From Bacillota bacterium (lineage in GTDB: Bacteria; Bacillota; Clostridia; Peptostreptococcales; Thermotaleaceae): a stretch of DNA of 14,283 bases. Shown piece after piece: positions 1 through 6,984 of the stretch (its first letter is position 1; the number at the start of each line of letters is the position of its first letter). The notes below the pieces were generated by a model. That model did no database searches, had not been told where the DNA came from, and saw only the letters and a list, made by a program, of their open reading frames with translations. Location of the stretch: positions 1-14,283 of the forward strand of contig JAMNXX010000213.1 in NCBI GenBank assembly GCA_023623095.1. The letters run 5' to 3'. Made by a program: the position numbers and the translations under genes.

Positions 1-91
1 TGATCGGATAGATAGCGGCTACATCTGTAAATGCATATGCAACATATGCAGCAGCTGTATTTCCATCCATCGTTTTCATGTTCTTTGCCAT
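1..91 (-). CDS. nifJ: Pyruvate:ferredoxin (flavodoxin) oxidoreductase, N-terminal fragment
   Basis: Only the first 30 codons are in the window; the gene runs off the left edge. The translation begins MAKNMKTMDGNTAAAYVAYA and continues with FTDVAAIYPI. The MDGN-TAAA-HVAYAFT-EVAAIYPI pattern is the hallmark start of pyruvate:ferredoxin/flavodoxin oxidoreductase, which oxidises pyruvate to acetyl-CoA and CO2 and reduces ferredoxin or flavodoxin in the cytoplasm. The ATG is preceded by a strong GGGGGAGG site at suitable spacing, which fixes the start. It lies 93 bp downstream of the flavin reductase gene. I see no clear terminator between them, so co-transcription is possible, although the AT-rich gap could also hold a promoter. 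The identification is firm for the family. Whether the substrate is pyruvate or another 2-oxoacid cannot be told from this fragment. Confidence 0.85.
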   Translation of the reverse strand, partial: MAKNMKTMDGNTAAAYVAYAFTDVAAIYPI

Positions 92-184
92 TTTTCCTCC
101 CCCTTTTTTTGCATGTTTTTTAGCACATTTCGTTTATATATAGGTTTTTCATAATTCCTATTTTAACGCATCATTCAAATCTAT

Positions 185-751
185 TTAAACTTCCTTTCCT
201 ATCTGAAATGCTTTGCCAACATCTTCTCCTGCTACATGATACCTTGAATTCGCCGGATCAAACATAATTAGCTCCATTTTCTCAATATCCGGTAATCCTT
301 TTTCTCCAAGCATCGCTTCATCCACTTTGATGTCGACGATTTCCCCAATAATTTGTGTATGGGAACCGATGTCAACCGTTTGAATCACTTTACATTCTAA
401 ATTAATAGGAAATTCCTTCACATAAGGAGCATCTACCAATGTGCCCTTTACCGGTGTCAGCCCGGTGGCAGAAAATTTATCGGTTTCTCTTCCCGATACC
501 ATTCCGAAATAATCCGCTTCTTTTGCATATGTCTTAGATGGAATGCTGATTGTAAAAGCTTTTCTGTCCATGATATTTTCATAAGTATATCTATTCTTCC
601 TTAATGAAACTGCAACGCATGGCGGACTGGAAGCACAGATTCCTCCCCAAGCAGCATTCATAACATTAGGCTTACCTTCTTTATCATATGTTCCAACGAT
701 AAAAGTGGGAGTTGGAAAAACGATTGTTTTTGCACCTAAACTCTTTTTCAT
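185..751 (-). CDS. Flavin reductase-like (flavoredoxin-type) FMN-binding protein
   Basis: This 188-residue protein has the layout of the flavin reductase-like domain family: an N-terminal [10 protein letters not shown] strand, then NVMNAAWGG and the [19 protein letters not shown] segment that in this family lines the FMN site, and a C-terminal half with [20 protein letters not shown]. Flavoredoxin-like members of anaerobes bind FMN and act as small electron carriers or NAD(P)H:flavin reductases; which applies here is not visible. It is soluble, with no signal peptide. The start is supported by AAGGAGG seven bases ahead of the ATG. It follows the terminator after the SDR gene and precedes the pyruvate:ferredoxin oxidoreductase gene, so it is probably its own unit or the leader of the PFOR transcript. 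A TATAAA at 799-804 (minus strand) could be a -10 box, but I found no convincing -35. Confidence 0.8.
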   Translation of the reverse strand: MKKSLGAKTIVFPTPTFIVGTYDKEGKPNVMNAAWGGICASSPPCVAVSLRKNRYTYENIMDRKAFTISIPSKTYAKEADYFGMVSGRETDKFSATGLTPVKGTLVDAPYVKEFPINLECKVIQTVDIGSHTQIIGEIVDIKVDEAMLGEKGLPDIEKMELIMFDPANSRYHVAGEDVGKAFQIGKEV

Positions 752-870
752 AATAAAATCCTCCTTCTATAATTGTTTTTTTATAAATTTATTGCTATTT
801 TATACTTTCTTAAACAGAAAAATATAAAGTACAAGCTTACTCAAATTCTAACATTGAATAAAGAAAATAA

Positions 871-896
871 TTCCCTTTCTAAATATAAAAAGGGAA
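871..896 (-). terminator. Intrinsic terminator after the SDR gene
   Basis: An 8-bp perfect stem (TTCCCTTT at 871-878 pairing with AAAGGGAA at 889-896, 10-nt loop) lies about 28 nt past the SDR stop codon. In the minus-strand direction it is followed by a U-rich stretch (TTATTTTCTTT). It should end the dehydratase-SDR transcript. Confidence 0.65.
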
Positions 897-923
897 GATT
901 CCGCCAACATCATAAGTCTTTCT

Positions 924-1619
924 TTATATATTCTTTACGACGATTTCTTCAACCGTCAAGTGTTTTCTTGTTTTCGTGTTCGCAATAATAATATCAGCCA
1001 TATCATCTGGGTCGATAAATCTTTCTTTTTTCTCCGGTTGATTTGGATCACTCCAGAATTCTGTATTCATGTTCCCCATATAAACATTGGTTACACGGAT
1101 AGGAGTATCTTCAAGTTCAATCGCTAAAGTTTCTGCGAATCCTCTCATCCCAAATTTGCTCGCACAATAAACAGATTCATGCATTTTAGGACGTTTTCCT
1201 GATTTCGATATAATGTTGATAATATAACCATGATTTCTCATCTTCATTTGCTTTAATACTGCCTGTGTACAGAAAATCGTTCCTTTCAGATTAATATCGA
1301 TCATATCGTGAATAGATTTTTCATCGATATCCTCAACAAAATCAAATGAGCCTACTCCTGCATTATTGATTAGGATATCGATATCTCCTATTTCTTTATT
1401 AATAGCCTCAAATACTTTTTCTACCTCTTCGTTTACGGAAACATCCACCTCATAAATAAAATTTGTATTTTTTAATGCTTTTGCAGTCCTCATTAGTTTT
1501 TCTTTTGTTCTTCCCAATAGGACAACGCAGGCACCTAATTCAGAATATTTTTTAGCAAGGCTTGCTCCTAAGCCGCTTCCTGCTCCGGTGATAACGACTA
1601 TTTTATTCTCCACAAGCAC
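924..1619 (-). CDS. Short-chain dehydrogenase/reductase (SDR), substrate unknown
   Basis: A 231-residue classical SDR, slightly short for the family. It shows the Rossmann glycine motif TGAGSGLG (residues 11-18), NNAG (85-88), the catalytic Ser138 and the Tyr151-x3-Lys155 pair (YCASK). Residues after the second strand read LLGRTKEK; an Arg here is more usual for NADP(H) than NAD(H) users, but this is only suggestive. The C-terminus has DPDDMADIII followed by TRKHLTVEEIVV, common in SDRs acting on 3-oxo or hydroxy compounds. It would interconvert a hydroxyl and a carbonyl group in the cytoplasm. A GTG start is chosen because AAGGAG sits seven bases ahead of it; a second GTG two codons later is possible. 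It begins 27 bp after the IlvD-family gene, so the two are almost certainly co-transcribed and probably catalyse consecutive steps. Confidence 0.85.
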   Translation of the reverse strand: MLVENKIVVITGAGSGLGASLAKKYSELGACVVLLGRTKEKLMRTAKALKNTNFIYEVDVSVNEEVEKVFEAINKEIGDIDILINNAGVGSFDFVEDIDEKSIHDMIDINLKGTIFCTQAVLKQMKMRNHGYIINIISKSGKRPKMHESVYCASKFGMRGFAETLAIELEDTPIRVTNVYMGNMNTEFWSDPNQPEKKERFIDPDDMADIIIANTKTRKHLTVEEIVVKNI

Positions 1620-1646
1620 ACCTTCTCTCCTTCGCCATTTTGTAAT

Positions 1647-3305
1647 TTACCAGTTCTGCATCGCCCCACCTTCCTCAGAAGGTCTACAAAGTGCGCCATA
1701 TATTGCGAGAAGGCCCTTTTTCACCTTTGGCTCCGGCCTCTTCCACGTCGATTTTCTCCTTTTCAATTCATCATGGGAAACTTTTAATTCAATAACTCCG
1801 CTCGGTATATCATACTCAATGATATCTCCATCCTCAACAAGAGCGATCACGCCTCCATCGTATGCTTCAGGAGAGACATGTCCGATGATTGAGCCATGAT
1901 TGAATCCAGAAAAACGTCCATCTGTAATCAATGCAACCTTCTCCTGCAAACCTTTTGCCAACAATCCGTCAGTAGCTTTCATCAATTCATTCATCCCAGG
2001 AGAACCCTTACAACCCTCATATCGGATGACGATTACATCTCCCTCTGCAATTTTATCCGCCATAATTGCGGCATATGCATCTTCTTCGCTATCAAAAACC
2101 TTTGCCTTTCCAATGAAATGCCACATCGATCGCGGTACACCGGTAGGGCGGCAAACTGCGCATTTTTCAGCAAGGTTCCCCTTTAGTATTCTTATGCCTG
2201 CCGTATCAGAGAACGGTTTATCCAGTGTTTTTATGACACTGTCATCAGCTACATGTATATTTTGTAGATATTCTCCCCAAGTGTTACCGGTAAGCATTTT
2301 CTCATCTGTATAAAGCTTCTCTTCCAAACGCTTCATTACAGCCGGTACGCCGCCGGCATTATACAAGTCTATGACACTAAGAACGCCGCTTGGTATCACG
2401 CCGACCAAGCATTTAATTTCTTTGGCTATCCTGTCAAAATCATCTACTGTGATATCCAATCCAAGCTCTCTTCCGTATGCAAGAATATGAAGCACCGCAT
2501 TTGTGGAGCCTGCAATCGCCATATACAGCATGATCGTATTTAATAATACGTTTTTCGTGACGATATCTTCCGGACATATCCCTTTTTGTGTTAGGTGAAC
2601 GATAAATCTGCCCGCTTCAACGCATTTGCGCAGTTTCAGATTATCGACCGCCGGTATTGTTGCCGTTCCGGGAATCACTAAATTTAAAGCTTCACCCAAT
2701 ATCTGCATTGTATTTGCCGTCCCCATTGACGGACATGCACCAAAAGAAGGACATGCGTGGTCTTCAACGAGATTTAAAAATTCTTCGTCGCCTTTCAATG
2801 CAGCAACATCTATCTCTGCCTGAACAACTTTTCGTCCGTTAAAACTGCCTGCATACATCGGTCCTCCGGTAACAACAATTGTGGGTATTCCAACCCTTAA
2901 TGCTGCAAGGTACGCACCCGCTATAATATTATCACAGGATGCTAAAATTACCAAACCGTCAAATTTATGTACTTGAACTACGTTTTCGATGGCCATTGCA
3001 ACCACATCCCTCGCTGCAAGTTCATAACGCAATCCGTCTGAACCTGTCGCAACGTTTCCGCATGTAGCAGGCACACCAAATTCAATCGGCATTCCGCCGT
3101 TCATCCAGATTCCTTGCTTGACAGACTCAGCCAGCCTTCTAAGATGTCCTGTTCCCGGAGAGCCTTCAAAATATGTATTGGCGATTCCTATATGGGGCTT
3201 GTATTTTATGTCCTCGTCATCGTATCCGGCAGCTTTATAAATGATTCTTCTGTTTGCCGCCCCTACACCTTGCCAATACGCTCTCTTTCCCTGCATTTTA
3301 TACAT
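1647..3305 (-). CDS. IlvD/Edd-family dehydratase, divergent subtype
   Basis: A 552-residue member of the IlvD/Edd family, whose iron-sulfur enzymes dehydrate 2,3-dihydroxy acids or sugar acids to 2-oxo acids. Recognisable blocks are GGMPIEFGVP (71-80), CDN (124-126), CPSFGACPSMGTANTM (185-200), GNLAEKCAVC (376-385), GCKGSPGMNEL (431-441) and TDGRFSG plus GHVSPEA (461-481). Cysteines 124 and 191 match the usual cluster ligands. The position of the third cysteine in [2Fe-2S] members (PCN) reads PGTG (50-53), more like the [4Fe-4S] E. coli IlvD (PGHV). Unusually, the Lys of the CDK motif, carbamylated and bound to Mg in characterised members, is Asn126. It is therefore unlikely to be ordinary IlvD, and no other branched-chain biosynthesis genes are nearby. 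An upstream in-frame ATG exists (3326), but GGAGG lies between the two ATGs, eight bases before this one, so this start is preferred. It is co-transcribed with the SDR. Confidence 0.85.
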   Translation of the reverse strand: MYKMQGKRAYWQGVGAANRRIIYKAAGYDDEDIKYKPHIGIANTYFEGSPGTGHLRRLAESVKQGIWMNGGMPIEFGVPATCGNVATGSDGLRYELAARDVVAMAIENVVQVHKFDGLVILASCDNIIAGAYLAALRVGIPTIVVTGGPMYAGSFNGRKVVQAEIDVAALKGDEEFLNLVEDHACPSFGACPSMGTANTMQILGEALNLVIPGTATIPAVDNLKLRKCVEAGRFIVHLTQKGICPEDIVTKNVLLNTIMLYMAIAGSTNAVLHILAYGRELGLDITVDDFDRIAKEIKCLVGVIPSGVLSVIDLYNAGGVPAVMKRLEEKLYTDEKMLTGNTWGEYLQNIHVADDSVIKTLDKPFSDTAGIRILKGNLAEKCAVCRPTGVPRSMWHFIGKAKVFDSEEDAYAAIMADKIAEGDVIVIRYEGCKGSPGMNELMKATDGLLAKGLQEKVALITDGRFSGFNHGSIIGHVSPEAYDGGVIALVEDGDIIEYDIPSGVIELKVSHDELKRRKSTWKRPEPKVKKGLLAIYGALCRPSEEGGAMQNW

Positions 3306-3329
3306 GCACTTTACCTCCAAATACATGAA

Positions 3330-3358
3330 ATTTCAAAGATAGAATCTTTGTTCGGCAA
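3330..3358 (-). promoter_or_regulatory. Possible promoter with internal dyad ahead of the dehydratase gene
   Basis: On the minus strand TTGCCG (3353-3358) and TGAAAT (3330-3335) are separated by 17 bp, a weak sigma-A-like pair downstream of the symporter terminator. A dyad, CAAAGAT-TCT-ATCTTTG (3334-3350), fills the spacer, a typical operator position. Both boxes miss two consensus bases, so this is tentative. Confidence 0.3.
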
Positions 3359-3364
3359 AGGGTT

Positions 3365-3398
3365 AAAAGGCGCTGGAATTTCTGCGCCAGCGCCTTTT
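3365..3398 (-). terminator. Strong intrinsic terminator after the symporter small subunit gene
   Basis: A perfect 12-bp stem (AAAAGGCGCTGG at 3365-3376, CCAGCGCCTTTT at 3387-3398) with a 10-nt loop, 18 nt beyond the small-subunit stop codon. The A/T ends make it usable in both directions. It separates the transporter unit from the dehydratase-SDR unit. Confidence 0.85.
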
Positions 3399-3415
3399 CC
3401 ATATTGTATAAGGAA

Positions 3416-3556
3416 TCATTTCGCTTCTGTTGGCGATTCATTTCCCTGCAAATTTTTCTTACTTTCACTTTGCAGGTTAAGCTTCAATAGCCAGCCCGCA
3501 CCACCGAAAATAACGATAATAATGAAAAGAAGCATTACTATTGTTCCAGGCAACAT
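3416..3556 (-). CDS. MetS-like small subunit of NSS amino acid transporter
   Basis: A 46-residue protein beginning MLPGTIVMLLFIIIVIFGGA, followed by WLLKLNLQSESKKNLQGN and a polar tail ending PTEAK. It has one N-terminal membrane helix (about residues 5-25) and a charged cytoplasmic tail. This is the pattern of the MetS family of tiny subunits encoded directly after some bacterial neurotransmitter:sodium symporters (first described as MetPS in Corynebacterium), where the small subunit is needed for methionine/alanine uptake. A GGAGGG site lies just ahead of the ATG. It starts 33 bp after the symporter stop codon and is followed at once by a strong terminator, so the two genes form a bicistronic unit. 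It is short enough to be missed by most gene callers. The substrate of this pair cannot be read from the sequence. Confidence 0.8.
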   Translation of the reverse strand: MLPGTIVMLLFIIIVIFGGAGWLLKLNLQSESKKNLQGNESPTEAK

Positions 3557-3589
3557 ATCTTTCCCTCCTCTTCCTTTGAATCCTCAGCT

Positions 3590-4915
3590 CTATAAGAATG
3601 GGAACAGCGAGTCTGCCATAATGATTACCATCAATGGCACGGCCACGAACTTAACCCATGGATCAAACCATGCACCAACCTGTATGTCGCTTCCGACATT
3701 CATATAGTTTTCTCTGATTCTCTTTGTTCCGTAGACATAATTGAAGAAAATCGCACCTAATCCTGCCGTTACGATAAATCCATAATTGCCCGCGAAATTG
3801 TTCCAGAAATCAAACTGGGACTGATTGACAACGCATACAAGGGCCATCGCTAATGTAATGATTCCTGCTACAAGAACTACCTTCTTTCTGGACCAATTCA
3901 AGCCATCCGTAAAAGAGGTAACTGCTACTTCCATCTGCGCCATTGCCGAGGTGAAAGCAGCAAAGAAAATCGCCGCCATCGCTAAAATTCCCATTAAGTT
4001 CCCGAATGGAATCATGGAAAGGGCTTTTGGCAATACAATGAAAATCAACCCTGCACCAGACTCTGGATTTAATCCGAGTGCAACACAGGTGGGGATGATT
4101 GTAAATCCAGCCAATATCGCTGCAGCTGTGTCAACAGCGCATACGTTAAGCATACTCAATGTTATGTCCTCATACTTTTTGATATGAGAACCATATACGA
4201 GAACACAGCCTGGACCCACGCCGACTGAAAATAGTGCTTGACCGAGAGCAACTTTCCAAATCTCAAAATTTGCAAGCTGTGACCAATTAGGATTTAAATA
4301 ATAGTTATAACCTTCAGTAATATTTGGAATCGCTACTATAGAAAATCCAATAATAATTAAAAATATTACACAAATACCTGGAATCATGACCTTACTGGCT
4401 GCCTCGATTCCTTTCACGATTCCGAGATACAACAGCACAATCATAAAGATCGTAACCAATGCCGTTAAGAATAACATAATGCCCGTCTGATCCGTTTGCA
4501 TAAAATTATAAATCTCTTCCGGTGCCATCTTCGATTTCATATCCGTAGCAAAGCTATACATAAAATAAATTGCTCCGGCAGTTACGCTCATATAGAAAAA
4601 GTTCATCGTCGCATAAGATATCGAAAATACGCTTCCGACTATTTTCCCGCCGGTTTTGCTGCGCAAAATTTCTGACCATGCGTCTAAATTGCCACCTTGA
4701 ATCCCTTTGCCTAGTCCCGCTTCTACCAGTGCGAGCGGGATAACAATAACGATTAGACATACTAAATAAGCAAATACGAAAGCGCCTCCTCCATATGCGC
4801 CGACAAGGTATGGAAATCTCCAAACATTTCCTAGACCGATAGCCATACCCGCCATAGACATTATTGTTCCAAATCTACTTCCCCAACTTTCTCTTACCAC
4901 TACATCGCTTGACAT
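3590..4915 (-). CDS. Sodium-dependent amino acid symporter, NSS (SNF) family
   Basis: A 441-residue polytopic membrane protein of the neurotransmitter:sodium symporter family. The first membrane helix carries the signature GLGNVWRFPYL (about 27-37) followed by GGGAF, which contributes to the Na+ and substrate sites. About eleven hydrophobic segments follow, as in short bacterial members of the LeuT/MhsT fold. The protein should import an amino acid with Na+ across the cytoplasmic membrane. The start is supported by GGAGGG six to seven bases before the ATG. It is paired with a MetS-like small subunit, which in known cases accompanies methionine/alanine-type carriers, but selectivity is not predictable. 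It lies just after the racemase-dehydrogenase operon and before the dehydratase-SDR pair, so it probably supplies the substrate of this catabolic region. Confidence 0.92.
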   Translation of the reverse strand: MSSDVVVRESWGSRFGTIMSMAGMAIGLGNVWRFPYLVGAYGGGAFVFAYLVCLIVIVIPLALVEAGLGKGIQGGNLDAWSEILRSKTGGKIVGSVFSISYATMNFFYMSVTAGAIYFMYSFATDMKSKMAPEEIYNFMQTDQTGIMLFLTALVTIFMIVLLYLGIVKGIEAASKVMIPGICVIFLIIIGFSIVAIPNITEGYNYYLNPNWSQLANFEIWKVALGQALFSVGVGPGCVLVYGSHIKKYEDITLSMLNVCAVDTAAAILAGFTIIPTCVALGLNPESGAGLIFIVLPKALSMIPFGNLMGILAMAAIFFAAFTSAMAQMEVAVTSFTDGLNWSRKKVVLVAGIITLAMALVCVVNQSQFDFWNNFAGNYGFIVTAGLGAIFFNYVYGTKRIRENYMNVGSDIQVGAWFDPWVKFVAVPLMVIIMADSLFPFL

Positions 4916-4956
4916 TTTTTTCCCTCCTAGGCAGTGATATTGTTTATTAATTCACT

Positions 4957-4986
4957 ATTTTATTAGCCTTTTGGAAATTCTGAAAA
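4957..4986 (-). promoter_or_regulatory. Candidate sigma-A promoter of the symporter unit
   Basis: On the minus strand TTTTCA (4981-4986) and TAAAAT (4957-4962) are 18 bp apart, 40-70 bp before the start codon. The match is moderate in an AT-rich region. An isolated TATAAT at 5049-5054 is an alternative -10 without a visible -35. I found no -24/-12 element here. Confidence 0.3.
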
Positions 4987-5164
4987 ATTAGCAAATAATT
5001 TATCTATGCTACCAGTTGTGTCTCCAATCAGAATTCTTAATTTATTTAATTATACTTTCATAATTCGCTCCAGTGATTCGTTGAATCTCTTTTAGTTCAA
5101 AAATCTAATGCTGAAATAAAATATTAAATTTAGGGTATAATCTTCTTAGAAAAAGGATTTAGAA

Positions 5165-5228
5165 GAAGGACAGATGTTGTAATCATATTTTTCACGGGGT
5201 TATGGTTACCATATAACATTTGTCCTTC
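5165..5228 (-). terminator. Large hairpin ending the dehydrogenase-racemase operon
   Basis: GAAGGACAGATGTT (5165-5178) pairs with AACATTTGTCCTTC (5215-5228), 14 bp with one mismatch. The stem can be extended inward by GTAATCAT/ATGGTTAC with a wobble pair. It begins 8 nt after the last stop codon and is followed in the minus direction by TTCTAAATCCTTTTT. The U-run is not immediately at the stem base, so efficiency is uncertain. Confidence 0.55.
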
Positions 5229-5236
5229 CTTCTTTA

Positions 5237-6031
5237 TTAAATAAAGCCATAATATGGTCTCTGTGCAGTCGCATGGTGTACCCACTTGATCATTGTAATA
5301 AAGTCATATACCGGAAGTTTGACCGCTCTTTGAATATCGGATGCATAAGGAGGCAGATCGCTGCATTCTAAAAGAATCGCTCCGATATCCGGGTTTTCCT
5401 CTACCAGTTCTACAGCAGCTTTCACCACATCTCTTCGAAATGCTTCATTGTCAAATACCCCTTCTTTCTCAACGATGGCTACCATTCCCGGCAATTTTCT
5501 AAGATCTTTTACCACGCATATGCTCGGATCATCTATCCCACAGCTTTTAAATAAATTCGGAGTGATTCCGGCTCCATCTGCTGTTAATACGCCCACCTTT
5601 TGATTGGGTTTTAAGCCGGTCTTGATCCAAGGAACTTGAACCATACTAGAAAGAAATACAGGAATGTCAACTGCAGCAGCTACTTTATCCTGGAAGTTTC
5701 CAAAAAAACCACATGCTGCACATATTGCACGAGCGCCTTCTGCCTCTAATTTTTTGGCTGTTTTTATGATATCATCGACGAGTGTAGGATCTCCTACATG
5801 GATTCTTTCTTGAGTACAGTTCTGCACCACTTCCAATCTTACCGGAAAATCATAAGTGCAGAGGTTCGCAACATTTCCGGGCAATATCGGGTACCAGCAC
5901 CCATCCAAATATAAAATTGCTACCGAGTATCCTGATATATACTGCCCTTTTCTTTGTTGAATGATCTTATTATCATCCCCCTTTCCTAAATAACCATATT
6001 CGATAAATTTGTTATCAGGTTGAATCGCCAT
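5237..6031 (-). CDS. Asp/Glu/hydantoin racemase-superfamily protein, copy A
   Basis: A 264-residue cytoplasmic protein of the aspartate/glutamate racemase superfamily, whose members use two cysteines on opposite sides of the active site for proton transfer (racemases, hydantoin racemase) or related isomerase and decarboxylase chemistry. Cys107 in ACGFFG and Cys223 in LLECSD-x-PPYA are the likely pair, each at the end of a hydrophobic strand. PGNVAN and YDFPVRL near residues 51-66 resemble an N-terminal substrate loop. I recall this 'EC-x-x-PPYA' subgroup as annotated only at family level, so no substrate is assigned. It is about 65% identical to the protein encoded immediately upstream, with a 36-nt identical stretch in the DNA. 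The start is supported by AAGGAG five to six bases before the ATG, 36 bp after the preceding gene. It is the last gene of the operon. Confidence 0.8.
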   Translation of the reverse strand: MAIQPDNKFIEYGYLGKGDDNKIIQQRKGQYISGYSVAILYLDGCWYPILPGNVANLCTYDFPVRLEVVQNCTQERIHVGDPTLVDDIIKTAKKLEAEGARAICAACGFFGNFQDKVAAAVDIPVFLSSMVQVPWIKTGLKPNQKVGVLTADGAGITPNLFKSCGIDDPSICVVKDLRKLPGMVAIVEKEGVFDNEAFRRDVVKAAVELVEENPDIGAILLECSDLPPYASDIQRAVKLPVYDFITMIKWVHHATAQRPYYGFI

Positions 6032-6067
6032 TTTTTCTCCTTCCCATCTTTATCATTTAATCCATTT

Positions 6068-6859
6068 CTAAATAAAGCCTTGATATGGCTTCTGGGTAAC
6101 CGCATTGTGTAACCACTTGATCATTGTAATAAAGTCATATACCGGAAGCTTCACTGCCCTTTGTACATTGGATGCATAGGGCGGCGTATCGCTGCATTCT
6201 AAAAGGATTGCACCGATATCCGGATTCTCTTTAACCAATTCTTCGGCAGCATGAACCACTTCATTTCTAAGAATACCATTATCAAAGTATCCTCTATCCT
6301 CCATGATTGCAGAAAACTGGGGTTCATGTCTTAAATCTCTGATCACTAAGATATCCGGATCATCTATATAGCAGTTTTTAAGCAATTCCGGTGTGATGGC
6401 TGATGCATTTGCAGTAAGTACCCCAATCTTTTGGTTGGGTTTCAGCGTCGTTCTGATCCAAGACACTTGGACCAAACTTGACAGACAAACAGGAATATCC
6501 ATTGCCTCTGCTACTTGCTTATGAAAATGCCCGAAAAATCCGCATGCCCCGGCAATTGCGCGGCACCCTTCTGCTTCCAATTCTTTAGCAACTTTTATTA
6601 AATCGTCTAACACGGTAGGGTCTGCGCTATGCAAACGGGGTGTATCTAAATTAGGAACTAATTTTAATCGAACCGGAAAATCATACGTAGTTGCATTGGC
6701 AACATTGCCTGGAATGATAGGATACCATACCTCAAGGTGCATAATCCCTATTGAATACCCTGCTACATATTGTCCTTTTCTCATGTGTATCATCTTATTA
6801 TCATTACCTGGTGTCAGATAGCCATATTCTCTTAATTTCTTGTCATCTTGCATATCCAT
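6068..6859 (-). CDS. Asp/Glu/hydantoin racemase-superfamily protein, copy B
   Basis: A 263-residue paralogue of the following gene (about 65% identity by hand alignment, one single-residue gap near position 44). The presumed catalytic cysteines are kept as Cys106 (GACGFFG) and Cys222 (LLECSDTPPYA). Differences cluster around residues 70-80 and 150-195, which may reflect different substrates or heteromer formation; this is inference. The family performs cofactor-independent proton transfer next to a carboxylate, so a racemase or epimerase role on the imported amino acid or an intermediate is plausible. The AAAGGAGG site is only three bases before the first ATG and nine before an in-frame ATG two codons later, so the true start may be at 6853. 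A 125-bp gap with a hairpin separates it from the DapA-like gene, which may lower its expression relative to the upstream genes. Confidence 0.8.
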   Translation of the reverse strand: MDMQDDKKLREYGYLTPGNDNKMIHMRKGQYVAGYSIGIMHLEVWYPIIPGNVANATTYDFPVRLKLVPNLDTPRLHSADPTVLDDLIKVAKELEAEGCRAIAGACGFFGHFHKQVAEAMDIPVCLSSLVQVSWIRTTLKPNQKIGVLTANASAITPELLKNCYIDDPDILVIRDLRHEPQFSAIMEDRGYFDNGILRNEVVHAAEELVKENPDIGAILLECSDTPPYASNVQRAVKLPVYDFITMIKWLHNAVTQKPYQGFI

Positions 6860-6911
6860 TTTCCTCCTTTCTAATCCACCGCATCCTTTATAAATGGATC
6901 GATGTTTAGAT

Positions 6912-6958
6912 AGAGGGTGTACTTATCGAAAATGCATTCTATTTCACATACACCCTCT
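6912..6958 (-). repeat. Inverted repeat in the DapA-like/racemase intergenic gap
   Basis: AGAGGGTGTA (6912-6921) and TACACCCTCT (6949-6958) form a perfect 10-bp stem around a 27-nt loop that contains the palindrome AATGCATT. It lies 26 nt after the DapA-like stop codon. There is no U-run on the minus-strand side, so it is more likely a partial terminator, an mRNA-stabilising structure or an operator than a full terminator. Confidence 0.6.
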
Positions 6959-6984
6959 GAAATTTTATGGGTCAAATCATATCA

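Larger units (their letters stand above)
4916..5236. other. Intergenic region between racemase operon and symporter
   Basis: This 321-bp gap contains no credible gene on either strand. Its distal end (5165-5228) is a hairpin that should terminate the upstream operon. The rest is very AT-rich and must carry the symporter promoter and a leader, including a GGAGGG ribosome site. The TGTG-N8-CACA dyads found upstream of the main operon do not recur here, so the symporter may be controlled differently. Confidence 0.6.

Noticed and set aside
773..988. 71-codon plus-strand open frame
   Set aside because: It spans the flavin reductase leader, the terminator hairpin and the 3' end of the SDR gene. 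It has no ribosome site and a low-complexity composition.
1647..3305. Branched-chain amino acid biosynthesis (ilvD)
   Set aside because: No ilvB, ilvN, ilvC, ilvA or leu genes are nearby, and the metal-binding lysine is replaced.
3114..3707. 197-codon plus-strand open frame
   Set aside because: It crosses the dehydratase start, the terminator, the MetS-like gene and the end of the symporter gene. It is a shadow frame without a ribosome site or family resemblance.
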